Origin: Putridiphycobacter sp045110285
GTDB lineage: Bacteria; Bacteroidota; Bacteroidia; Flavobacteriales_D; Crocinitomicaceae
Length of the DNA: 64,000 nt
NCBI GenBank assembly: GCA_045110285.1
Contig: JBGCGA010000044.1
Location: forward strand, 18,849 to 82,848
Reading direction: 5' to 3'
Each line of letters begins with the position of its first letter. The stretch's first letter is position 1. The position numbers were made by a program, and so were the translations under genes. The notes below the pieces were generated by a model that saw nothing but the letters and a program-made list of their open reading frames with translations, was not told where the DNA came from and made no database searches. Positions 18,073 to 25,351 of the stretch are shown here, piece after piece.

Positions 18073-19949
18073 GTCAATTCTGACAGTTCTAACCACCTCA
18101 TTTCCTTATCGTCTATTAGTTGCGCTATTTCGGCCATTCTCAAACTGACTTTTTTCATTTCTTCTGAATCGCTAATACCAGCATTTAGCTTGTTAACCAA
18201 AGTCAAATTTTCAGCATTCAAATCAGATAAAGACTTTTCTAAATCATCAAACTCTTGCTTCTCTTTATAGGACAACTTTTTCTTAGGAATATCCTCCTTA
18301 AGAGAAGTTTTTAGCTTTGGTATTTCTACTTTCTCAGTGGATTTTTCAATTTGTCTCTCCTCCTTTTCTCGTTTTTTTAAATAGGCACGATAACCAGTAT
18401 AATTGCCGATAATATCTTTTATTTTTCCCTCTCCTTCAAAATAAAAAGTGTGTTCAACCACTTTGTCCATGAAATACCGATCGTGAGAAACCACAATTAA
18501 ACAACCTTTGAAATTCATTAAATATTCTTCGAGTACACTTAATGTAAATATGTCTAAATCATTAGTTGGCTCATCTAAAATCAAAAAATTAGGATTCCTC
18601 AGCAAAATTGTCATCAAATAAAGTCGTTTCTTTTCTCCACCACTTAACTTGTAAACAAAATTATAATGCATGTCCTTTTCGAACATAAACATTTCTAAAA
18701 ACTGCGCAGCTGACATTTTACGGCCTTTGGTTAATGGAATCCATTCAGCAATATCTTTTATGATGTCAATGACCTTTTTGTCGTCATCAAACTTCAAACC
18801 ATCTTGATGGTAATAACCCATTACGATTGTCTCGCCAACACTTATTTTTCCTGTTGTAGGTTGCTCGGCTCCAACTAATAAATTAAGAAAAGTTGACTTT
18901 CCGGCACCGTTATGACCAACTATTCCTAGTTTTTCGCCTCTTTTAAAAACGTAATCCATCTTATCTAAAATCACCTTATCTCCATAACTTTTCGATAGCT
19001 TGTGAATTTCGATAACTTTAGAACCCAAACGACTCATTTCAACTTCAATTTCTAATTGATCATTTTTTATTTTTTGGCTTGCTGTTTCTTTTAGTCCTGC
19101 AAATGCATCTGTTCTGGCTTTTTGTTTTGTGCCCCTAGCTTTGGGCTGCCTCCGCATCCACTCTAGCTCAGTCCGCATTAAATTTTTTGCTTTTCCTATG
19201 GTTGCAGCTAACATTTCTTGTCGCTCAGCCTTTTTTTCTAAGTAGTAAGAGAAGTTTCCTTTATATTTAAAAATAGTTTCATCTTCTAATTCATAAATGG
19301 TATTACATACAACTTCCAGAAAATACCTGTCGTGAGTAACCATAATAATAGTTGATTGACTTTGACTTAAATAAGTTTCCAACCATTCAATCATATCTAG
19401 ATCTAAATGATTTGTAGGCTCATCCAGAATCATAATATCTGGCTCATTGACTAGAATTTTCGCCAAGGCTAATCTTTTCTTCTGTCCTCCAGATAAACTT
19501 CCAATTAACGCTGTTTTATCAACTATTTTTAACTGACTAAGCACTTGGTTTACTTTTACTTCAAAATCCCAAGCATTCACTTGATTCATTCTATCTAAAG
19601 CAGTATGATATGATTCTGAATCCTCAGGATTTAAAAGTGCTTTTTCGTATTCAATTATTGCTTTCGTTTCAGGTGTTTCAGCCGATAAAACTTCAGAAAA
19701 CACATTTTGTTTAGGATCAAACTTTTCCGCTTGCTCCAAGTAATCTACTCTAATGTCTTTTCTGTAGATTACATTCCCCGAATCTTTATCTTCGAGATCA
19801 CATAGTATTTTCAACAAGGTTGATTTACCAGCTCCATTTTTAGCAACTATGGCGACCTTATCACCTTTGTCAATTCCAAAAGTAAGGTCCTTAAACAATA
19901 TCCTTATTCCAAAAGATTTAGTTAAATTTTCAACTGATAAATAATTCAT
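18069..19949 (-). CDS. ABC-F family ATPase (Uup-like)
   Basis: The 626-aa protein has two ABC ATPase domains and no membrane segments. Domain 1: Walker A AKNGAGKST (the usual first Gly is Ala), signature LSGGQKKRLALA, Walker B IMILDEPTNHLD. Domain 2: GHNGAGKST, LSGGEKKRLYL, LILDEPTNDLD. A Lys-rich linker separates them, and the C-terminal ~90 residues are a coiled coil as in Uup. ABC-F proteins act on the ribosome, not in transport; Uup members influence translation and DNA structure stability. It lies 1 base downstream of the DUF4293 gene and is probably co-transcribed. Confidence 0.9.
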   Translation of the reverse strand: MNYLSVENLTKSFGIRILFKDLTFGIDKGDKVAIVAKNGAGKSTLLKILCDLEDKDSGNVIYRKDIRVDYLEQAEKFDPKQNVFSEVLSAETPETKAIIEYEKALLNPEDSESYHTALDRMNQVNAWDFEVKVNQVLSQLKIVDKTALIGSLSGGQKKRLALAKILVNEPDIMILDEPTNHLDLDMIEWLETYLSQSQSTIIMVTHDRYFLEVVCNTIYELEDETIFKYKGNFSYYLEKKAERQEMLAATIGKAKNLMRTELEWMRRQPKARGTKQKARTDAFAGLKETASQKIKNDQLEIEVEMSRLGSKVIEIHKLSKSYGDKVILDKMDYVFKRGEKLGIVGHNGAGKSTFLNLLVGAEQPTTGKISVGETIVMGYYHQDGLKFDDDKKVIDIIKDIAEWIPLTKGRKMSAAQFLEMFMFEKDMHYNFVYKLSGGEKKRLYLMTILLRNPNFLILDEPTNDLDIFTLSVLEEYLMNFKGCLIVVSHDRYFMDKVVEHTFYFEGEGKIKDIIGNYTGYRAYLKKREKEERQIEKSTEKVEIPKLKTSLKEDIPKKKLSYKEKQEFDDLEKSLSDLNAENLTLVNKLNAGISDSEEMKKVSLRMAEIAQLIDDKEMRWLELSELT

Positions 19950-19950
19950 A

Positions 19951-20445
19951 CTACCTTAGTCTGTCTAATGATTTTAACAAAGCTTCATCTTTCTTTATTC
20001 CACGAATTGCTAGTAAAATGAAAGGAATTCCAACGAACAACAAATAATATCCAGCACCACCATTAATGCTAGCGGTACCAACAGAACTGCTCAAATCAGT
20101 ATACTGAGATTTTATAAAATCAAAGCCAAAGTAATAAGCCGCCATAAAGCTTACTGCAACTACTATTTGTAATAATAAATTAATTCTGCACACTAGTAAT
20201 TGCTTTCTTCTGTTTTTGTAAAAAAATATTGCAAGCACAGATAGCATGGCGAATAGCACAAATACTAAATATAGAGAAGATGACTGAGCTGAATCTCCGA
20301 CTAATCCATAAGCGCCAAAAGTGGAAAACATAACTGTTTTACCATCAGCTGCCATTATCGATAAATCAAATATTGGAAAAAAAAGCAAAAGTATTGAGCT
20401 TGAAAAGGCAAGTAATAAATAAATTGTTTGTACTCTTTGCAACAT
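19951..20445 (-). CDS. DUF4293 domain-containing membrane protein
   Basis: The 164-aa protein has four hydrophobic segments and begins MLQRVQTIYLLLAF, the typical start of DUF4293, a family restricted to Bacteroidota. A positively charged loop (YKNRRKQLLVCRI) follows TM2. The function is unknown. It is followed after 1 base by the ABC-F gene. Confidence 0.85.
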   Translation of the reverse strand: MLQRVQTIYLLLAFSSSILLLFFPIFDLSIMAADGKTVMFSTFGAYGLVGDSAQSSSLYLVFVLFAMLSVLAIFFYKNRRKQLLVCRINLLLQIVVAVSFMAAYYFGFDFIKSQYTDLSSSVGTASINGGAGYYLLFVGIPFILLAIRGIKKDEALLKSLDRLR

Positions 20446-20455
20446 ATTTTTAGGT

Positions 20456-20492
20456 AAAAAAAATCCCGACTATCAAAAATGACGGTCGGGAT
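20456..20492 (-). terminator. Rho-independent terminator after the OmpA/TPR lipoprotein gene
   Basis: Read on the minus strand, ATCCCGAC pairs with GTCGGGAT (8 bp) and is followed by a run of eight T. It lies 20 bases after the stop of the gene at 20512-22197 and just before the DUF4293 start, so it separates the two transcription units. Confidence 0.8.
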
Positions 20493-20511
20493 AAAATTGT
20501 TATTGTTTGGC

Positions 20512-22197
20512 TTACTTTACAATATTTTGGAAAGAAGCATTATCATTAAACTTAATAAACTCTCTGTCTTTGGCAGCTTTGTCTTTTAAGCTTGAATCTT
20601 TTGAAATTGCACTTGTAAGATTGTTAACAATCATGTCAACATTGTTTTGACGCGCTCCAATAATTGCTTTTAAATAGTACCCCATAGATGTGCTAGCATC
20701 TTTTGAGTTATCAATTGTAGACAATGCTGTACTGTAATCTTCGTTTAATACTTGAGCTAGTGCTTTATTGAATGTGTTTGCAGATCCCATATTGCTTATG
20801 GCGCTAGAATAGTCTCCGTTTTGAATATCAATGATTCCCATGTTATATTTAACCTCAGAACCAGCTGACATTGCAGAACTAAATAACTCTGCTGCCTTAT
20901 CTCTATCACCATTTTGCCGGGCGATTAAGCCTAAATTATTTAATGTTATTGCATTTTCTTTCAAGGTATTTGCTTTTCTAAAACTTGTTTCAGCTTTGCT
21001 TAAATCATTTTGGCTATAGTAAACAAATCCTAAATTGTTATGAGCTCTCCACTCGTTAGGATACTGTCTTACTGCCTCTTTATACATTCTTTCTTTATCT
21101 TCCATATTATCGTACAGAGCAGCAGTAAATAGTAATTCTTCAACGGTTAATGTGTCAGGATTTGATAACGATAATGCTTTCAGCTCCTCATCTGACCAAC
21201 CAATTTGATCATAGTTAACTTTTACTTGAGCTCTTCTTAAAGGAGGCAAAATTTCTTTTTCCAACCTTTTGTAAGCTGCTGACATGTTTTTAATTTCTTG
21301 CTCTCTTTTTACTGGATCGCTTTCCATTTGAAGCACTCTTATAATCAATTCTTTATCCTCGATATCAGATGCATTCAAGGCAGTTTTAAAACCATCCCAA
21401 TCTTCACCCTTAGGTACTGTTTTTAGCATAGATGCTAAATCTATTTCGGTTCCAGACATCATTTTAACCAATGCATCTTTGGCTGCAGTAGCTCTATCAC
21501 TAGCTAGCGTGTTATTTTTGCCAGTTTCTCCTTCTGGAGACGCATAAGCCATCAAATTAACAGCTGTTGGTGCTATTTTTGGATTTGTACTAGCAGCAAC
21601 CATCCAATTTTGGAAATTTACAATATCGTCTTGCTTCATTTCTGAAGTTTTAACATTTGACTTTGCTTTATCGAAATTTATTTCTGTTCCGCTGTATACT
21701 TGCTGAGTAGTCCTCACAAAATCATCTTTTGCTGTTAAAGCTCTATCATCATTTTGAACAAGGAGCGGAGTAATAATAGTTCCATCACCAATTTTCACTT
21801 CGTCTAAAACAATTTCTTTTGAACCTTTAAAAGCCTTCCCTGTCATTTTTAATTCTGCATTCTCTAAATCTGGAGAGTAAGCAATTACATCTGTATATGT
21901 AACAGTTTTGCCTGGCTTAAAATCAATAGTCTGTCCATTACCAGTTGCTTTTTCACCCTGAATACTAATAGGTTGAAATGCTTTTGACCCTAACATTGGA
22001 ATAATTTCAGCACTTGCTTTCTTATTCAATCCTTTTTCTGGAACTACTAATGATATATTAATTCGCACACTGTCTCCGTGCATTTCAACAGGGTCTTTGT
22101 CAAGGGTATAGTTTAAATCTCCGATTAACGAACAACCTGTTAACACTGATGACAATACAGTCACTGCTGCTAGGCCTTTAAAAACTTGTTTTTTCAT
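20512..22197 (-). CDS. Lipoprotein with OmpA-like and TPR domains
   Basis: The 561-aa product has a lipoprotein signal with lipobox LTGC (Cys22). Residues ~25-150 look beta-rich. Residues ~165-330 contain an OmpA-like segment: a strand, then LMAYASPEGETGKNN and LASDRATAAKDALVK, the pattern of peptidoglycan-binding OmpA domains in Bacteroidota. Residues ~350-520 are TPR-like repeats (RAHNNLGFVYYSQNDLSKAE, then ITLNNLGLIARQNGDRDKAA). It probably links outer membrane, cell wall and partner proteins. A strong terminator follows the gene. No specific named homologue is claimed. Confidence 0.7.
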   Translation of the reverse strand: MKKQVFKGLAAVTVLSSVLTGCSLIGDLNYTLDKDPVEMHGDSVRINISLVVPEKGLNKKASAEIIPMLGSKAFQPISIQGEKATGNGQTIDFKPGKTVTYTDVIAYSPDLENAELKMTGKAFKGSKEIVLDEVKIGDGTIITPLLVQNDDRALTAKDDFVRTTQQVYSGTEINFDKAKSNVKTSEMKQDDIVNFQNWMVAASTNPKIAPTAVNLMAYASPEGETGKNNTLASDRATAAKDALVKMMSGTEIDLASMLKTVPKGEDWDGFKTALNASDIEDKELIIRVLQMESDPVKREQEIKNMSAAYKRLEKEILPPLRRAQVKVNYDQIGWSDEELKALSLSNPDTLTVEELLFTAALYDNMEDKERMYKEAVRQYPNEWRAHNNLGFVYYSQNDLSKAETSFRKANTLKENAITLNNLGLIARQNGDRDKAAELFSSAMSAGSEVKYNMGIIDIQNGDYSSAISNMGSANTFNKALAQVLNEDYSTALSTIDNSKDASTSMGYYLKAIIGARQNNVDMIVNNLTSAISKDSSLKDKAAKDREFIKFNDNASFQNIVK

Positions 22198-22303
22198 TGC
22201 TTGCTTAGTTTAGCTTTAATTCATGCTTAATATACTGCAATATTAATTATAATTTTTCACGTGTCACGAAGTTAAAGTCAAAAATTACTATTATTTATCA
22301 CGC

Positions 22304-22804
22304 CTAAATGTTAACAACTGTAGCTGTTTTATCATTTAAAACTGCAATAAGCTCCTCAATTGTTTTGCCTGTAATTGGGTGAACATAATTAACTTGGACA
22401 TCTCTCAGTGGATAAAGAACAAAACTTCTTTCTGATAATATTGGATGCGGAATGACTAAATCAACATTCTTAAAAGTCTCTGAATTATAGTCAATAATAT
22501 CAATGTCAATGATTCGGGAGGTGTAACTATCAGCTGTTTTGAAAGGACGGCCCATTTTAAGTTCAGTAGCTTTTAATTCAACTAATAACTGAAAAGGGCT
22601 AAGTAGCGTTTCAACCTTAAGTACAATATTATAAAAATTATTTGCTGACTGAAAGCCCCACGGAGGTGTTTCATAAATCTTAGATTCTTTTACAACGCTG
22701 ATATAATTTTCACTAAGATGTTTTTTGGCAATATTTAAGTTCTCAATTTTACTGCCCAAATTAGTTCCCAAACTTAAAAGCACATGTACTTTTCGTCTCT
22801 GCAT
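22304..22804 (-). CDS. folK: 2-amino-4-hydroxy-6-hydroxymethyldihydropteridine diphosphokinase
   Basis: The 166-aa product is HPPK, which transfers pyrophosphate from ATP to 6-hydroxymethyl-dihydropterin in folate synthesis. Family motifs are present in order: LLSLGTNLGSK near the start, YETPPWGF, FYNIVLKVET, ELKMGRPF, then SRIIDIDII with the metal-binding Asp pair, and VIPHPILSERSFVL. The ATG at 22804 is preferred to a TTG six bases upstream. No other folate gene adjoins it. Confidence 0.93.
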   Translation of the reverse strand: MQRRKVHVLLSLGTNLGSKIENLNIAKKHLSENYISVVKESKIYETPPWGFQSANNFYNIVLKVETLLSPFQLLVELKATELKMGRPFKTADSYTSRIIDIDIIDYNSETFKNVDLVIPHPILSERSFVLYPLRDVQVNYVHPITGKTIEELIAVLNDKTATVVNI

Positions 22805-22910
22805 AAACAATTTTAAATATTTTTTTTAAAACAAGCCAACCTTTAGCTTTAGTTTTTCGTCATTTATGTAAGACAGAAAGCTTTTAGGCTTTTTGGTTTT
22901 AATTTCCTTG

Positions 22911-22977
22911 CAAAAGGCCTAAATAGAAGCTGCTACCAAGACTATCTGCTGCTTCTCTTTAGGTCTTTATTTTTTTA
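22911..22977. other. Long imperfect hairpin with flanking A and T runs
   Basis: The arm 22912-22934 (AAAAGGCCTAAATAGAAGC and on) pairs with 22948-22967 (GCTGCTTCTCTTTAGGTCTTT), giving about 18-20 pairs with one G-T and two mismatches. It is followed on the plus strand by ATTTTTTT, like an intrinsic terminator. No plus-strand gene lies upstream: folK is on the minus strand and begins at 22804. It may end an unannotated small RNA or act in the folK leader. Otherwise 22805-23030 shows no gene. Confidence 0.4.
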
Positions 22978-23027
22978 TGAAATTTTCTTGACTTACAGAA
23001 ATGCGGTTCGGACTAAATGATAACTGT

Positions 23028-23059
23028 AAAAAAACTCAGACACCAGGTGTCTGAGTTTT
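23028..23059 (-). terminator. Terminator of tRNA-Leu
   Basis: A perfect hairpin: AAAACTCAGACAC and GTGTCTGAGTTTT with a 3-base loop. On the minus strand it is followed by a T run and begins 1 base after the tRNA 3' end. Confidence 0.85.
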
Positions 23060-23060
23060 G

Positions 23061-23141
23061 TACCCGAGGCCGGGATCGAACCGGCACTCCAATGGAACAC
23101 GAGTTTGAGTCGTGCGCGTCTACCAATTCCGCCACTCGGGC
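23061..23141 (-). tRNA. tRNA-Leu (anticodon CAA)
   Basis: On the minus strand the sequence folds as a tRNA with a variable arm. The acceptor GCCCGAG pairs with CTCGGGT (G-T at the end) and the discriminator is A. The D arm is GGCGGAATTGGTAGACGC. The anticodon stem CACGA/TCGTG encloses the loop CTCAAAC, giving anticodon CAA for codon UUG. The T arm is GCCGGTTCGATCCCGGC. The CCA end is not encoded: CAA follows the discriminator. A hairpin terminator follows at once. The ~150 bases upstream (23142-23295) hold no gene; a -7 box is at 23296-23303. Confidence 0.95.
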
Positions 23142-23295
23142 ATTTTCAATCTTGAGCTTAAATTCTTCTGGTAGCTATCAAAACCGCCACTACGGTGGTA
23201 TTAATTGGTGAGAGTCCCATATTCTGATGAGTTTGACACAGCTACTCAATTTTCAGCATCACGTCTTAGTTGTAGTAGTCAACTTACGAGGCACG

Positions 23296-23303
23296 CAAAT
23301 TTA
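23296..23303 (-). promoter_or_regulatory. -7 box TAAATTTG upstream of tRNA-Leu
   Basis: An exact TAnnTTTG match on the minus strand, just after the HIT gene's stop. If used, the tRNA precursor would have a leader of about 150 bases. Confidence 0.3.
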
Positions 23304-23315
23304 TAACTAATTTAT

Positions 23316-23705
23316 TTATCCACGTATATTTTTGGCAATTTTTGCTAGTTCTTCTTGCACAAGATCCATTTTCTTATTTGCAAAATTCATATCATTCATT
23401 TGATTAATTGGGATCAAATGAATATGGGCATGAGGTACTTCCAGTCCAATCACTGCAACACCGATTCTATCACAAGGTATCACTGACTTTATTTTACTAG
23501 CTACACTTTTTGCAAAGACCATCATTTCACCTAGTACTTTTTCCTCCAAATCAAAAATATAATCAATTTCAACCTTTGGAACTACCAGTGTGTGTCCCTT
23601 TTTAAGTGGCGAAATATCCAAAAATGCTAAAAACTGATCTGACTCGGCAATTTTATGACAAGGAATTTCTCCTGAAATTATTTTACTAAAAACACTGCTC
23701 ATCAT
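23316..23705 (-). CDS. HIT family nucleotide-binding protein
   Basis: The 129-aa product has the histidine triad motif HAHIHLIP near residue 93 and the N-terminal HIT pattern FSKIISGEIPCHKI with GHTLVVPK. HIT proteins hydrolyse or transfer nucleoside monophosphates through the middle histidine. The ATG at 23705 overlaps the greA stop as ATGA; a second ATG lies at the next codon (23702), so either start is possible. It is translationally coupled to greA. Confidence 0.92.
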   Translation of the reverse strand: MMSSVFSKIISGEIPCHKIAESDQFLAFLDISPLKKGHTLVVPKVEIDYIFDLEEKVLGEMMVFAKSVASKIKSVIPCDRIGVAVIGLEVPHAHIHLIPINQMNDMNFANKKMDLVQEELAKIAKNIRG

Positions 23706-24175
23706 CTTGAGATTTCAGTCACTTCAAAATTCAGAACACCATTCGGTGTCCTAATTTCAGCAATCTCTCCCACTTTTTTACCTAAAAGACCCTTTCCAAA
23801 TGGGGAATCAATTGAAATTTTCTTTTGCTTCAAATCCGCTTCATTTTCAGCTACAATAGTATATTGAACTTGAGCTTTATTTGCCACATTAACGATCGTT
23901 ACTTTAGATAGAATAAATACTTTTGAATTGTCAACTTTAGAATCATCAATCAAACGAGCATTAGAAACTATATTCTTCAATTTTGCTATTCTGGTTTCCA
24001 ATAAACCTTGTTCTTCTTTTGCAGCATGGTATTCAGCATTTTCAGACAAATCTCCTTTATCTCTAGCTTCAGCAATTTGATTGGTTATGAAAGGACGTTC
24101 AACTGTCTCCAGTTGTTTAAGTTCATCCTTTAGTTTCTTCAACCCCTCTTTAGTATAATAGCTAATATCTGACAT
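23702..24175 (-). CDS. greA: Transcription elongation factor GreA
   Basis: The 157-aa product has the full GreA layout: an N-terminal antiparallel coiled coil (KEGLKKLKDELKQLETVERP, then ARDKGDLSENAEYHAAKEEQ, whose DLSENAEY tip holds the acidic residues that act in the RNA polymerase secondary channel) and a C-terminal FKBP-like domain (SPFGKGLLGKKVGEIAEI). It rescues backtracked RNA polymerase by stimulating transcript cleavage. It overlaps the HIT gene by 4 bases. Confidence 0.96.
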   Translation of the reverse strand: MSDISYYTKEGLKKLKDELKQLETVERPFITNQIAEARDKGDLSENAEYHAAKEEQGLLETRIAKLKNIVSNARLIDDSKVDNSKVFILSKVTIVNVANKAQVQYTIVAENEADLKQKKISIDSPFGKGLLGKKVGEIAEIRTPNGVLNFEVTEISR

Positions 24176-24197
24176 ATTTCTTCATTTATAAACATAA

Positions 24198-24222
24198 CAA
24201 GAGAGCCCAACGAGCTCTCTTG
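24198..24222 (-). terminator. Hairpin after the PorV/PorQ-like gene
   Basis: CAAGAGAGC and GCTCTCTTG pair perfectly (9 bp, 7-base loop). The hairpin lies 25 bases after the stop of the gene at 24247 and before greA. The T run is weak (TTATGTTT), so it is a probable but not strong terminator. Confidence 0.6.
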
Positions 24223-24246
24223 AATAACAAATGTACTAATTTTATA

Positions 24247-25323
24247 TTAATTCAAAGACAAGGTCAAACCAATAGTATGAATGCCGTTAAATACATTTAC
24301 AGCTCTGAAAGCATATTGTATTCCAATATTGTTTCGGCTCTCACCCAAAATTGCATCCACAGAAACGCCCGCGGTTAATCCACTTAGCGCAGTAGCTCTT
24401 CCGTCAGCCACATACTCTGAACTGAATATTCCTCTTTCATATACATATCCTGCTTTCACGTGAAATGCAGCTTGTTCTATTTCTTTTCCAAAGTCAGCTC
24501 CTATTCTAATTTGATCGTATGAAAACGAATTCGCTGTAAATGCACCAGAGATAGTTAATTTATCACTTTCTGTAAAATTAAAGTCATACGACGCACCTAT
24601 ACTTAACAATGATGGCAGTTCAAAGGACTCACTTCTTTGCTCCAATGAAGCTTGTAAACCAGTCTCTGGATATGTGACTAATGTTGCTAAACCATCACCT
24701 GAATAAGACATAGTCGGTCCAATATTCTTTAACGCAATACCAAACTTGATGTTATCTTGTTCTCCTGTTACATATCTTATCCCAACGTCAAGACCAATTC
24801 CATTCCCCTTGATATTAGCGATAGATTCAGTTGCTACTTTTAGATTGATTCCGGCATATATTGAAGAAGAAAACTCATGAGCTAAACCAAGATTAAATGT
24901 ATTCATTCTAGGTGTAAACTGACCAATTCCACCTTCTGGCTGATTTACAGTAGTAATATCAATATCTCCAAAGGATAGTGCCGTAATACCAACAGAAAAT
25001 ACAGTTGTTTCCGAAACGCGCTGTGCTAAACCAGCAGAATTAACATTAATTCCTGCCCCACCTAACCAATTTGTTCTGTCAAACATAATTTCTGTTTTAG
25101 GTGTAAAAGCCAAGCCAGCTATGTTTGTGAATGTAGCAGACATTCCTATGTCACTTGCAACACCTGCATCAGCCATTCCAATGCCTCTAGCCCATGGATT
25201 AATTAGCAATTGAGTTGCTCCTGCAGATCCAACTCTATCTCCATTCCCGGCAAACAAAGTTGCACTAAAAATAACTGCAGTTCCACACAAGATACTTTTA
25301 TTTACGATTGATTTGATACTCAT
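24247..25323 (-). CDS. PorV/PorQ family outer-membrane beta-barrel protein
   Basis: The 358-aa product has a signal peptide (~1-25, ending LFAG) followed by the family start GSAGATQLLINPWARGIGMA and FTNIAGLAF. The rest is a series of amphipathic strands ending in an aromatic/hydrophobic strand (HTIGLTLSLN), like the FadL-type 14-strand barrels PorV and PorQ. In the T9SS, PorV carries cargo from the translocon to the sortase. This gene ends a minus-strand run with a T9SS-type cargo and a TonB-dependent receptor (28- and 27-base gaps), so a dedicated PorV-like shuttle is plausible but unproven. Confidence 0.82.
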   Translation of the reverse strand: MSIKSIVNKSILCGTAVIFSATLFAGNGDRVGSAGATQLLINPWARGIGMADAGVASDIGMSATFTNIAGLAFTPKTEIMFDRTNWLGGAGINVNSAGLAQRVSETTVFSVGITALSFGDIDITTVNQPEGGIGQFTPRMNTFNLGLAHEFSSSIYAGINLKVATESIANIKGNGIGLDVGIRYVTGEQDNIKFGIALKNIGPTMSYSGDGLATLVTYPETGLQASLEQRSESFELPSLLSIGASYDFNFTESDKLTISGAFTANSFSYDQIRIGADFGKEIEQAAFHVKAGYVYERGIFSSEYVADGRATALSGLTAGVSVDAILGESRNNIGIQYAFRAVNVFNGIHTIGLTLSLN

Positions 25324-25351
25324 AATTTCGTTTTTAGTCTACTTTGTATGC

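Noticed and set aside
18069..19949. ABC-F protein as antibiotic resistance determinant
   Set aside because: The Uup-like C-terminal coiled coil and a chromosomal operon with DUF4293 fit a housekeeping role; no resistance-type linker is evident.
23210..23240. CTGATGAG motif resembling the hammerhead ribozyme core
   Set aside because: The GAAA half of the core is missing after the stem and no matching stem III could be found, so the match is chance.
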